Source: Oleiagrimonas sp963821885
GTDB taxonomy: Bacteria > Pseudomonadota > Gammaproteobacteria > Xanthomonadales > Rhodanobacteraceae
Length of the DNA stretch: 64,000 nucleotides
Direction: 5' to 3'
Assembly: GCA_963821885.1 (NCBI GenBank)
Contig: CAWGFN010000002.1
Coordinates: forward strand, 496,001-560,000
Shown here: positions 35,161 through 43,447 of the stretch, piece after piece
Numbering within the stretch: position 1 is the first letter of the stretch
How the letters are laid out: each line of letters begins with the position of its first letter
Notes under the pieces: generated by a model
The model's database searches: none
Seen by the model: only the letters and a program-made list of their open reading frames with translations
Told to the model about the DNA's origin: nothing
Position numbers and translations under genes: made by a program

Positions 35161-37341
35161 TTACTTCAGCCCGCGGTCCTTGAGCATCGGCTCGACGTCC
35201 GGATCCTTGCCGTAGAAGGCATGGAACAGCTTGGCCACGTCCTCGCTGTTGCCGCGCGAGAGGATCATGTCGCGGAAGCGCTGGCCGTTGGCGCGGGTCA
35301 GGCCGCCGTTGTCGAGGAACCACTGGTAGGCGTCGTCGTCCAGCATCTCGGTCCACAGGTAGGCGTAGTAGCCCGACGCGTAGCCGTTGCCCCAGATGTG
35401 CATGAAGTAGCTGGAGCGGTAGCGCGGCGGCAGGTACGGCAGGTCCGTGTGGTTGGCCTTCAGCGCCTGCGCCTCGAAGTCGTCGACGTTCTTCAGCGGC
35501 GCGTCGGCCGGGATCATGTGCCAGCTCATGTCCAGCAGCGAGGCCGACAGCAGCTCGCCCAGCGCGTAGCCCTGGTTGAAGGTGGCCGCCTTGCGGATCT
35601 TCGCCACCAGTGCCTTGGGCATCGGCTTGCCGGTCTTGTAGTTGACCGCGTAGTGGTCGAACACCTGCGGGTAGCTGGCCCAGTGCTCGTTGAACTGCGA
35701 CGGGAACTCGACGAAGTCGCGCGGCACGCTGGTGCCCGACAGGCTCGGGTACTGCTCGGCGGCGAAGAAGCCGTGCAGGGCGTGGCCGAACTCGTGGAAC
35801 ATCGTGGTCACGTCATCGAAGCTGATCAGCGCGGGCTGGCCCGGCGCCGGCTTGGTGAAGTTGCACACGTTGTAGATGACCGGCTGGGTGCCCAGGAGCT
35901 TGGACTGGCCCATCAGGTTGTCCATCCACGCGCCACCCTGCTTGTTGTCGCGCTTGAAGTAGTCGGCGTAGAACAGGCCCAGCGGCTTGCCGTCCTTGTC
36001 GAACACCTCGTAGACCATCACGTCCGGGTTGTAGACCGGGATGTCGGTGCGGCGCTTGAAGGTCAGGCCGTACAGCTCGTGGGCGGCGTAGAACACGCCG
36101 TTCTCGAGCACGTTGTGCAGCTCGAAGTACGGCTTGACCTGGTCCTGGTCGAGGTCGTACTTGGCCTTGCGCAGCTTCTCGGCGTAGTAGTCCCAGTCCC
36201 AGGCCTCGAGCTTGAAGTGCTTGCCGCTCTTGTCGATGATCGACTGCAGCTCGGAGGCTTCATGGCGGGCCTTGGCCATGGTCGGCGGCACCAGCGCGTC
36301 GACGAACTTCAGCACCGCGTCGGGGTTCTTGGCCATCTGGTCCTCGAGCTTCCAGGCGGCGTAGTTCGGGTAGCCCAGCAGCTTGGCCTTCTCCGCGCGC
36401 ACCTTGGCCAGCTCGGCGATGGTCTTGCGGGTGTCGTTGTCGTCGCCGCGCTCGGTGCGCATGTAGGAATGCTCGAACAGCGCCTTGCGCACGTCGCGGT
36501 GGGTCAGCTCGGCCAGCGCCGGCTGCTGCGTGGTGTTCTGCAGCGGCAGCACCCACTTGCCGGTCAGGCCACGATCCTTGGCCGCCTGCGCGGCAGCGTC
36601 GATCTCGCCCTTGGACAGGCCGTCGAGCTTGGACTTGTCATCGACGATGAGCGCGCCGGCCTTGGTCGCGGCCAGCAGCTTGTTGACGAACTGCGAGCTG
36701 AGCTTGGACTCGCGCTCGTTGAGCGTCTTCAGCTGCGCCTTGTCGGCATCGGACAGCTTGGCGCCGTGATGCACGAAGTCGTCGTAGTACCACGACAGCA
36801 GGCGCGCCGACTCGGGGTCGAGCTTGAGCGAATCACGCTCGTTGTAGAGCGTGGCGATGCGCTTGAACAACGCGTCGTTGAGGTAGATCGCGTCGTCATG
36901 CGCGGCCAGCTTCGGCGCCATGTCCTCGTTGACCTTGTTCAGGGCATCGTCGGAATTGGCCGAGAACACGGCGTTGAAGTCCATCTCCACCCGATGCAGG
37001 GTCTGCCCGGATTTCTCCAGCGGCACCAGGGTGTTGTCGAAGGTCGGCGCGGCCGGATCGCTGGCGATCGCGTTGATCTCGGCCAGCTGCTCGTCCATGC
37101 CCTTGGCGAAGGCCGGCGCGTAGTCGCTGTCCTTGATCTTGTCGAACGGCGGCGCCTGGAACGGCAGGTCGCTCTTGGCCAGGAGCGGATTCTCGCGCTT
37201 CATGGCCGGCGCCGCGCCGGCGGGAGCCGGGGCGCTGGACGAAGCGGTGCTGGCGGACGGTTGGGGCGATTGCGAGCAACCTGTCACCGCGACAACGGCG
37301 GCGACGGCGGCAGCAAGCGTGAAACGGCGAATGCTGTACAT
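35161..37341 (-). CDS. M3 family zinc metallopeptidase, predicted lipoprotein (Dcp/oligopeptidase A-like)
   Basis: A 726-residue peptidase that would trim short peptides. It has a lipoprotein signal (FTLAAAVAAVVAVTGC) and an Ala/Ser/Pro linker. The M3 fold carries the zinc motif TMFHEFGHALHGFF (about residues 490-505), the downstream zinc glutamate in VPRDFVEFPSQFNEHW, and the SSYFMHIWGNGYASGYYAYLW substrate loop. The length is close to E. coli Dcp (681) plus the export segment; Dcp is cytoplasmic or periplasmic depending on species. The ATG at 37341 gives the signal peptide. It shares its terminator with gshA. Confidence 0.92.
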   Translation of the reverse strand: MYSIRRFTLAAAVAAVVAVTGCSQSPQPSASTASSSAPAPAGAAPAMKRENPLLAKSDLPFQAPPFDKIKDSDYAPAFAKGMDEQLAEINAIASDPAAPTFDNTLVPLEKSGQTLHRVEMDFNAVFSANSDDALNKVNEDMAPKLAAHDDAIYLNDALFKRIATLYNERDSLKLDPESARLLSWYYDDFVHHGAKLSDADKAQLKTLNERESKLSSQFVNKLLAATKAGALIVDDKSKLDGLSKGEIDAAAQAAKDRGLTGKWVLPLQNTTQQPALAELTHRDVRKALFEHSYMRTERGDDNDTRKTIAELAKVRAEKAKLLGYPNYAAWKLEDQMAKNPDAVLKFVDALVPPTMAKARHEASELQSIIDKSGKHFKLEAWDWDYYAEKLRKAKYDLDQDQVKPYFELHNVLENGVFYAAHELYGLTFKRRTDIPVYNPDVMVYEVFDKDGKPLGLFYADYFKRDNKQGGAWMDNLMGQSKLLGTQPVIYNVCNFTKPAPGQPALISFDDVTTMFHEFGHALHGFFAAEQYPSLSGTSVPRDFVEFPSQFNEHWASYPQVFDHYAVNYKTGKPMPKALVAKIRKAATFNQGYALGELLSASLLDMSWHMIPADAPLKNVDDFEAQALKANHTDLPYLPPRYRSSYFMHIWGNGYASGYYAYLWTEMLDDDAYQWFLDNGGLTRANGQRFRDMILSRGNSEDVAKLFHAFYGKDPDVEPMLKDRGLK

Positions 37342-37449
37342 CGCGGGATGATCCCCTTGCAGACTGGAATGGATCCGACCGGGCGGCCGGGCATGACACA
37401 TCGCCGCCCACTGTAGCGTCCCGGCGGGGGGACGACCAAGTGCCGGCGT

Positions 37450-38133
37450 TCAGGCATCGATGGCCGCGACCGCGTCGTCGAGCCTCGTGGCGGCCTGTTC
37501 CGGCACCACGCCATGCGGCAGCACGCCCAGGCAGGGCGCGGGCAGCAGCGCGCGCAGGGTGTCGATGTTGCCTTCGGCCATGGCCATGTGCGGGTCGACG
37601 CGGTTGCCGATCCAGCCCAGCAATCGGCAACCGTCGGCCTGGATCGCCCGCGCGCTGAGCAGGGCATGGTTGAGCGCGCCCAGGCGCAGGCCGACGACCA
37701 GGATCACCGGCAGATCCAGCGCCTGCGGGATCGCCGAGGCCAGCAGGTCCTCGCGCAGCGGCACCATCCAGCCGCCGATGCCCTCCACCACCACGCGGTC
37801 GTGGCTGCCGGACAGCGCGTCATAGGCCGCGCGGATGCCCGCCATGTCGACACGCACGCCGTCCTCGCGCGCCGCCAGGTGCGGCGAGACCGGCGCGTTC
37901 ATGGCGAACGGATTGACCCATGCGTAATCCGGTCGCGGCTCGCTGGCCGCCTGCAGGGCCAGGGCATCGGCGTTGCGCAGCCCTTCGGGCGTGGCCTCGC
38001 AGCCGCTGGCCACCGGCTTCATGCCGCAGGCGCGGTGGCCGGCGGCGCGCAGCGCGTGGACCAGGCTGACGCTGGCGTGGGTCTTGCCGATCTCGGTGTC
38101 GGTGCCGGCGATGAAGACACCCCGCGCGCTCAT
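37450..38133 (-). CDS. bioD: dethiobiotin synthetase
   Basis: ATP-dependent ring closure of 7,8-diaminopelargonate with CO2 in biotin synthesis. The 227-residue protein has the modified Walker A GVFIAGTDTEIGKTHAS, KPVASGCEATPEG, VVVEGIGGWMVPL and VGLRLGALNHALLSARAI. The start codon overlaps the stop of the upstream membrane-protein gene by four bases (ATGA). No other biotin gene is adjacent, so the pathway is dispersed or lies elsewhere. Confidence 0.95.
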   Translation of the reverse strand: MSARGVFIAGTDTEIGKTHASVSLVHALRAAGHRACGMKPVASGCEATPEGLRNADALALQAASEPRPDYAWVNPFAMNAPVSPHLAAREDGVRVDMAGIRAAYDALSGSHDRVVVEGIGGWMVPLREDLLASAIPQALDLPVILVVGLRLGALNHALLSARAIQADGCRLLGWIGNRVDPHMAMAEGNIDTLRALLPAPCLGVLPHGVVPEQAATRLDDAVAAIDA

Positions 38134-38801
38134 GCGGCCGCATCCCGGTCCAGGCGTCGCTGGACGCGCTTGGCCAGCAAGCCCTGGAGACTGAGCAACG
38201 CCAGCAGGAACCCGGACAGGCCGCTCAGGTTGGCCGGCAGCAGGGCGGCGACCAGCGCCACCAGCAGACCGATCGCACAGGAGAACAGCCAGGTCGTCGC
38301 AGGAACCTGCGCGCGCCGCGCGAGCTGGCCTTCCAGTTTTCGCGCGCTGTGCAGGAACAGCAGCGCCGTGGCTCCGGACAACAGCGCAAATACGATGCCG
38401 TAGCACACGAACAGCGCCTTCAGGTCATGCATGTCATGCATCACCCAGCGACTGGGGAGCCAGCCCGCGGTGAGAAAATGGAAGGCGCTGGAGTACATCA
38501 TCTCCAGCGGATACACGAACACCAGAACCAGGAACACGAGCAGCAGCGAGAGCCAGAACGCTCCGGCATCGACCACGCCGAAATCACGCCGCCAGCGCAG
38601 GTGCGCCCGCCAGAACAGCACGATCTGCGTGAATGCCGCGGCAAAGGCCGGTATGCCGCGTACGGCTGCGAGCAGTTCGTCCAGGTTGTGCGGCACGTCG
38701 CTGTTGGCGATCACCAGCAGGGTGACTGTGAAGGCGAAGGCCGCATCGATGAAGAAGTCCACGCGTAGCGTGTGCGCGTGCAGGCTGTCTTCGGCGTTCA
38801 T
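38130..38801 (-). CDS. TMEM175/DUF1211-like membrane protein
   Basis: A 223-residue protein with six likely transmembrane helices. The opening LRVDFFIDAAFAFTVTLLVIANSDVP resembles the RxxxFSDAVFAIAxTLL first helix of TMEM175-type potassium channels, with isoleucine-aspartate where the FSD motif is expected. That assignment is tentative, and no second copy of the motif is visible. It is the first gene of a two-gene unit with bioD, with translational coupling through ATGA; a role in biotin metabolism is not implied. Confidence 0.72.
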   Translation of the reverse strand: MNAEDSLHAHTLRVDFFIDAAFAFTVTLLVIANSDVPHNLDELLAAVRGIPAFAAAFTQIVLFWRAHLRWRRDFGVVDAGAFWLSLLLVFLVLVFVYPLEMMYSSAFHFLTAGWLPSRWVMHDMHDLKALFVCYGIVFALLSGATALLFLHSARKLEGQLARRAQVPATTWLFSCAIGLLVALVAALLPANLSGLSGFLLALLSLQGLLAKRVQRRLDRDAAA

Positions 38802-38898
38802 GCTTTTCCCCGTAGTCTTGACTTGCGGTCATTGCAAAGACCACATCCACCACCATGTCAGTGGTTTGATCATACGTGGTCCGCAGGAGTGTTGTTCG

Positions 38899-39393
38899 AT
38901 GTTCCAGGCCGATCCCCTCGATTTCACCGACAAGTCCGCCGCCTACGCCGAACTGGCCACCCAGGCCCGCGGCCTGCTGTCGGACGAACGCGACCTGATC
39001 GCCAACGCGGCCAACTTCGCCGCGCTGGTCTATCACGCGCTGCCGATGGTCAACTGGGCCGGTTTCTATTTCTTCGACGGCGAGGAGCTGGTGGTCGGCC
39101 CGTTCCAGGGCCTGCCGGCCTGCGTGCGCATCGCGCTCGGGCGCGGCGTCTGCGGCACCGCCGCGCGCGAGCGCCAGGCCCAGCTGGTGGAGGACGTCAA
39201 TGCCTTCGCCGGGCACATCGCCTGCGATGCCGCCTCGCAGTCGGAGGTCGTGGTGCCCCTGGTGCGCGCCGACGGCTCGCTGCTGGGCGTGTGGGACGTC
39301 GACAGCCCGCACGTCGGCCGCTTCGACGCCGCCGACCTGGCCGGCATGGAACAGCTGTGCGCGGTGTTCATGGCCGCGGTCGAGGCGGCCTGA
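38899..39393 (+). CDS. msrC: free methionine-R-sulfoxide reductase (GAF domain)
   Basis: It reduces free L-methionine-R-sulfoxide. The 164-residue GAF-domain protein has three cysteines at 75, 85 and 109 (GLPACVRI, GRGVCGTAAR, HIACDAASQSEVVVP). Their spacing of 10 and 24 equals that of the active cysteines of E. coli fRMsr. WDVDSPHVGRFDAADLAGMEQL completes the family pattern. Cytoplasmic, thioredoxin-dependent by family. It stands alone, divergent from the TMEM175-like gene and convergent with engB, whose stop codon is three bases away. Confidence 0.93.
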   Translation: MFQADPLDFTDKSAAYAELATQARGLLSDERDLIANAANFAALVYHALPMVNWAGFYFFDGEELVVGPFQGLPACVRIALGRGVCGTAARERQAQLVEDVNAFAGHIACDAASQSEVVVPLVRADGSLLGVWDVDSPHVGRFDAADLAGMEQLCAVFMAAVEAA

Positions 39394-39396
39394 GGG

Positions 39397-40005
39397 TCAA
39401 TCGGCCGGCGTCTGCAGCATCGCCATGACCGCGGCGCGCGCCTCGTCCATGCCACTGCCGGCGCTGGAGGAGAATGACTGCACACTGGCGTTCCAGCCCT
39501 CGCGCTTGCACAGCGCACGCGCGCGATCAACCGCGGTCGCGGCCTGGCCGCGCGAAAGCTTGTCCGCCTTGGTCAGCAGAAGGTGGCAGCGCAAGCCGCT
39601 GACCGCGCAGAAATGCAGCATCTGGCGGTCGAACTCCTTCAGCTCGTGGCGGATGTCGGCGATCAGCACCACACCACGCAGGCTCTCGCGCTGGTTCAGG
39701 TAGGCATCGATCTCGCGCCGCCAGTGCGCGCGCATCGCCTCGGGCACCTTGGCATAGCCGTAGCCCGGCAGGTCCACCAGGCGCGTGCCCTCATCGAGGG
39801 TGAACACCACCATCTGCTGCGTGCGGCCCGGCGTCTTCGACGTGCGCGCCAGCGAACGCTGGCCGGTCAGGGCGTTCAGCGCACTGGACTTGCCGGCGTT
39901 GGAACGGCCGGCAAAGGCCACTTCGGCGCCCTCGTCGGGCGTCAGCTGGGAGAGCTTGTGGGCGGCCAGCACGAACTGCGCGCGCTGCAGGGCATTGGAA
40001 CTCAT
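39397..40005 (-). CDS. engB: ribosome biogenesis GTPase EngB/YsxC
   Basis: Essential GTPase in 50S assembly, 202 residues. G1 is GRSNAGKSSALNAL, G2 lies in the KTPGRTQQ region, G3 is DLPGYGYAKVP and G4 LLLTKADKL; the C-terminal SSSAGSGMDEARA is G5-like. It is divergent from the cytochrome c4 gene, a pairing conserved in many gammaproteobacteria. Length is normal and the start is supported by family alignment (SNALQRAQFVLAAH). Confidence 0.95.
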   Translation of the reverse strand: MSSNALQRAQFVLAAHKLSQLTPDEGAEVAFAGRSNAGKSSALNALTGQRSLARTSKTPGRTQQMVVFTLDEGTRLVDLPGYGYAKVPEAMRAHWRREIDAYLNQRESLRGVVLIADIRHELKEFDRQMLHFCAVSGLRCHLLLTKADKLSRGQAATAVDRARALCKREGWNASVQSFSSSAGSGMDEARAAVMAMLQTPAD

Positions 40006-40047
40006 GGACAGGGCCTTGTGGGTCGCATCGCCCGCGGCACGGGACGT

Positions 40048-40076
40048 TTGACCGGTTCATGACGGGCGGGGATAAT
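40048..40076 (+). promoter_or_regulatory. predicted sigma-70 promoter of cytochrome c4
   Basis: -35 TTGACC (40048-40053), 17-base spacer, -10 GATAAT (40071-40076). Both hexamers are five of six to consensus. The leader to the ATG at 40129 would be about 45 bases. Confidence 0.75.
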
Positions 40077-40128
40077 CCCAAAGTTTGATCATGACCCCCA
40101 CGCAACACCGGTCTTCGGGAGACAGTTT

Positions 40129-40857
40129 ATGAGTTTTTGGCGTGTAGCGGCGCTCGCCGCCACCCTGGTCGCGGGAACGACGCTGGCCCATGGGGTCCAC
40201 GGGCAGGCCGCCCCGGCCACTTCCGGCTCGGCTGCCAAAGCGGCAGCGGCGCCCGCCAAGCCGGCCGGCCCGCTCGCCGGCGACGCCACCGCCGGCCAGG
40301 GCAAGGCCGCCGTGTGCGGCGCCTGCCACGGCATGGACGGCAACTCCTCCGATGCGCAGTACCCGAAGCTCGCCGGACAGAACGAGGAGTACATCTCCCG
40401 CCAGCTGCACAACTTCAAGAGCGGCAAGCGCCAGAATCCGATCATGCTGGGCTTCGCCTCGCAGCTGTCGGACCAGGACATGGCCGACGTCGGCGCTTAC
40501 TTCATGAGCAAGCGCTCGCGTCCGGGCGTGGCCGATCCGAAACTGGCCAAGGAAGGCGGCAAGCTGTACCGCGAGGGTGACGCCAAGCGCGGGATCCCGG
40601 CCTGCATGGCCTGCCATGGCCCCGATGGCCGCGGCAACCCGGGCGCGGCCTATCCGCAGCTGGCCGGCCAGCACACGCAGTACCTGATGCGCACGCTGAC
40701 CGCCTGGCACGATGGCACCACCTGGGGCGACGACGCGCACGCCAAGATCATGCCGGCGATTGCCCAGCGCCTGACCAAGCAGGACATCACCGCGCTTTCA
40801 AGCTACCTGGAAGGCCTGCACACCAACACCTCCGCCGCCGGCGACGCCGCGCCCTGA
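40129..40857 (+). CDS. cytochrome c4 (dihaem)
   Basis: Periplasmic electron carrier to terminal oxidases. The 242-residue product has a signal peptide (VAALAATLVAGTTLAHGVHG), an Ala/Pro/Lys linker and two class I cytochrome c domains, with haem sites CGACH (63-67) and CMACH (159-163). Methionine ligands are plausible in IMLGFASQLSDQD and KIMPAIAQRLTKQD. Downstream come two DsbA-type oxidoreductases, which fits a covalent-haem and disulfide maturation neighbourhood. Confidence 0.95.
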   Translation: MSFWRVAALAATLVAGTTLAHGVHGQAAPATSGSAAKAAAAPAKPAGPLAGDATAGQGKAAVCGACHGMDGNSSDAQYPKLAGQNEEYISRQLHNFKSGKRQNPIMLGFASQLSDQDMADVGAYFMSKRSRPGVADPKLAKEGGKLYREGDAKRGIPACMACHGPDGRGNPGAAYPQLAGQHTQYLMRTLTAWHDGTTWGDDAHAKIMPAIAQRLTKQDITALSSYLEGLHTNTSAAGDAAP

Positions 40858-40966
40858 GCGCGGACCGCAGACACGCCGTGCCCCGCTCCGCGGGGCCTCC
40901 GGCTCCCGGGCTCGACCGCAGCCAACCCCTGCCATCCGGGAGCCGTTCCTGACCAGGAGATTCCCG

Positions 40967-41893
40967 ATGCGCCACGTCCTGCCGATCCTGCTCTGCTCCC
41001 TGCTGCTGGCCGCCTGCGGCTCGCATTCCGGCTCGGACCAGCCGACCACCGCCGCCACGCCGGCCACGCCCGCCACCACGCCCGCCACCACGGTGGCCGC
41101 GCCGGCCGACTCCACGGCCGCGCCGCCGGCCAGCGCCGCGACGACCGCCGCGCCAGCCGCCACCGACAGCGCCGCCAGCGCGGCAGGCGATGACGCCGCG
41201 ACGGACGAGGGCACCTCCGGTCTGAGCACCGCCCAGCTGGCCGAGGCCGAGAAGATCTACCAGCAGGGCCTGGGCAAGTGGACCGAAGGCACCAACTACA
41301 AGCTCATCAGCCCCAGCCAGCCCAAGGTCACCACCACCGGCAAGGTCGAGGTGGTCGAGGTGTTCTCGTGGGGCTGCCCGGCCTGCAACCAGGCGCACCC
41401 GTACGTGGACGCCATGCGCAAGCAGCTGCCCTCGTTCGCCACCATGGTGTACCTGCCGGCAGGCTTCATCCCGACCGAGAACTGGCCGATGTACCAGCGC
41501 ACCTATTTCACCGCCAAGGCGCTGGGCGTGGCCGACAAGAGCTATGACGCGATGTTCGACGCGGTGTGGAAGGACGGCGATCTGGCCACCTACGACCCGG
41601 CCGGCAACGGCCTGAAGAAGAAGTCCGACTGGCCCACCATCGAGGATGCGGCGAAGTTCTACGCCAAGCACTTCGGCGTCGACGCCAAGCAGTTCGTGGC
41701 GGTGGCCAATTCCTTCAGCGTCAACACGCAGATCAAGCGCGCCGACGACCTGATCCAGTCCTACGGCGTGGCCAGCACCCCGCACTTCGTGGTCAACGGC
41801 ATGTATCGCTTCAGCTACACCGATGCCGGCGGCGTGACCCAGGCCACCGAACTGGCCGACTGGCTGGCCGCCAAGGCCGCCCTCGGCAAGTAA
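40967..41893 (+). CDS. dsbA: thiol:disulfide interchange protein DsbA, lipoprotein form
   Basis: It makes disulfide bonds in exported proteins. The 308-residue product has a lipoprotein signal (LPILLCSLLLAAC, cysteine 17). A 65-residue Ala/Thr/Pro/Ser linker follows, then a DsbA domain with redox site CPAC (137-140; EVFSWGCPACNQAHPY), a helical insert and the cis-proline in ASTPHFVVNGMYRF. CPAC instead of the CPHC of classical DsbA should shift the redox potential. The linker could let a membrane-anchored enzyme reach across the periplasm. It lies 23 bases upstream of a second dsbA. Confidence 0.93.
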   Translation: MRHVLPILLCSLLLAACGSHSGSDQPTTAATPATPATTPATTVAAPADSTAAPPASAATTAAPAATDSAASAAGDDAATDEGTSGLSTAQLAEAEKIYQQGLGKWTEGTNYKLISPSQPKVTTTGKVEVVEVFSWGCPACNQAHPYVDAMRKQLPSFATMVYLPAGFIPTENWPMYQRTYFTAKALGVADKSYDAMFDAVWKDGDLATYDPAGNGLKKKSDWPTIEDAAKFYAKHFGVDAKQFVAVANSFSVNTQIKRADDLIQSYGVASTPHFVVNGMYRFSYTDAGGVTQATELADWLAAKAALGK

Positions 41894-41916
41894 CGCCGCA
41901 TCCCCCGGAGCCTCCC

Positions 41917-42573
41917 ATGATCAAGCGCATCGCCCTCCTCCTGCTCGGCCTGGCCCTGGCGTCCGGCTGCATGGCGCAGGGCGCCGATGGCAAGCCGCCC
42001 TTCACCGAGGGCGTGGAATACGTCACCCTGCCGCATCCGCAGCGGCTGTCGCCGAGCGGCACGATCGAGGTGGTCGAGGTGTTTTCCTACGGCTGCCCGC
42101 ACTGCGCTCACTTCGCGCCCTACGCCGAGGAACTGCGCAGCTCGCTGCCCAAGGATGCCCAGTTCAAGCTGGTGCCGGCCTTGTTCACGCCCGCCTGGGA
42201 GCCCTACGCCCGCGCCTACTACGCGGCGCAGCAGCTGGGCGTCCTGAAGAAAACCCACCTGGCGCTGTTCCGGCAGAAGTTCGAGCTGGGCTACCCCATG
42301 AACACCCTCGACGAACTGGGCGATTTCTTCGCCCGCGAGGGCGTCAGCAAGACGGCCTTCATGAAGGCCGCGAACTCGCAGAGCACCGACCAGGCGATGC
42401 TGCGTGACTACAATCTGCTGACCCACTGGGGCATCGACATGACCCCGACCATCGTGGTCGACGGCAAGTACCGCAGCAACAAGTTCAAGAGCTACCAGCA
42501 GCTGCTGGACATCGCCCATTACCTGGTCAAACGGGCCGAGCGCGACCACGCCAGGGCCGCTGCCGGCAAGTGA
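41917..42573 (+). CDS. dsbA: thiol:disulfide interchange protein DsbA
   Basis: Second DsbA of the tandem, 218 residues, with classical CPHC redox site (60-63; EVFSYGCPHCAHFAPY) and cis-proline in MTPTIVVDGKYRSNKF. The N-terminus IALLLLGLALASGC looks like a lipoprotein signal but the residue at -3 is not the usual leucine, so cleavage by signal peptidase I after AQG is also possible. It has a good GGAG ribosome site and shares a transcript with the upstream lipoprotein DsbA. The two probably split substrates. Confidence 0.94.
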   Translation: MIKRIALLLLGLALASGCMAQGADGKPPFTEGVEYVTLPHPQRLSPSGTIEVVEVFSYGCPHCAHFAPYAEELRSSLPKDAQFKLVPALFTPAWEPYARAYYAAQQLGVLKKTHLALFRQKFELGYPMNTLDELGDFFAREGVSKTAFMKAANSQSTDQAMLRDYNLLTHWGIDMTPTIVVDGKYRSNKFKSYQQLLDIAHYLVKRAERDHARAAAGK

Positions 42574-42657
42574 ATGCCCCGGCGGCGCCCGCGCGCCGCC
42601 GCATCCGGCCCGCGGGATGTCTTGCCGTTGTCACGGCCGCCTCGCTACCTTGAAGCC

Positions 42658-43422
42658 ATGCCAGGCCCAACCACCCAATCGCTGCGCGTCCTCAGCTGCA
42701 ACATCCTCGCCGGGGCCAGCATCCAGCGTTATCGCCAGTACGTGACCCGCAGCTGGGCCAGCGTGCTGCCCAGCCGGGCCAAGCTCGACAACCTCGACAG
42801 CCTGGCGCGGATCCTCCCCGAATACGACCTCATCGGCCTGCAGGAAACCGATGCCGGCAGCCTGCGCTCGGGCTTCCGCAACCAGACCCGCTATCTGGCC
42901 GAATCGGCCGGCATGCCGTACTGGAGCCACCAGCCGAACCGGCAGATGGCGCGACTGGCGCATTCGGCCAACGGCCTGATCAGCCGCCTGGAACCGCGGC
43001 AGGTGGTCGACTACACGCTGCCCGGGCGGGGGCGCGGTGCCCTGCTGGCGCGTTTCGGCGAGGGCGAGGACAGCCTGGCAGTGATGGTCGCGCACCTGTC
43101 GCTGGGTCCGCAGGCGCGTGAGCGGCAACTGGCGTTCATTGCCGAGCTGCTCGGCGCGCACCGCCACGCGATCCTCATGGGTGACCTCAACACCGACCCC
43201 GACAGCGCCGAGATGCGGCGGCTGTTCCGACGCACCTCGCTGCAGCCGCCGGCGCTGGCCACGCCGACCTTTCCCAGTTGGCGCCCGCGTCGCGCCATCG
43301 ACCACATCCTGCTGTCGCCGGAGCTGCGCCTGGAGCGTCAGTGGACCCTGCCCGACGCCTTTTCCGACCATCTTCCGCTGGCGGCCGAAATCGCCCTTCC
43401 GATGGCGCTGGCGCGCCCCTGA
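42658..43422 (+). CDS. endonuclease/exonuclease/phosphatase family protein
   Basis: A 254-residue EEP-fold protein. Active-site segments are visible in order: LRVLSCNILAG, metal glutamate in LIGLQETDAG, VMVAHLSLG, ILMGDLNTDPDS (catalytic Asp/Asn) and the final histidine in FSDHLPLAAEI. No signal peptide. The family covers phosphodiesterases, nucleases and lipid phosphatases, so the substrate is unknown. The position after the dsbA pair and before slt suggests one transcript, with an 84-base gap upstream and 25 bases downstream. Confidence 0.85.
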   Translation: MPGPTTQSLRVLSCNILAGASIQRYRQYVTRSWASVLPSRAKLDNLDSLARILPEYDLIGLQETDAGSLRSGFRNQTRYLAESAGMPYWSHQPNRQMARLAHSANGLISRLEPRQVVDYTLPGRGRGALLARFGEGEDSLAVMVAHLSLGPQARERQLAFIAELLGAHRHAILMGDLNTDPDSAEMRRLFRRTSLQPPALATPTFPSWRPRRAIDHILLSPELRLERQWTLPDAFSDHLPLAAEIALPMALARP

Positions 43423-43447
43423 TCCAGCCCCAGGACGCTTCACACCC

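Noticed and set aside
40880..40896. Terminator after cytochrome c4 (GCCCCGC-TCC-GCGGGGC)
   Set aside because: Stem only seven bases with no T-run, and the dsbA gene follows closely; not strong enough to list.
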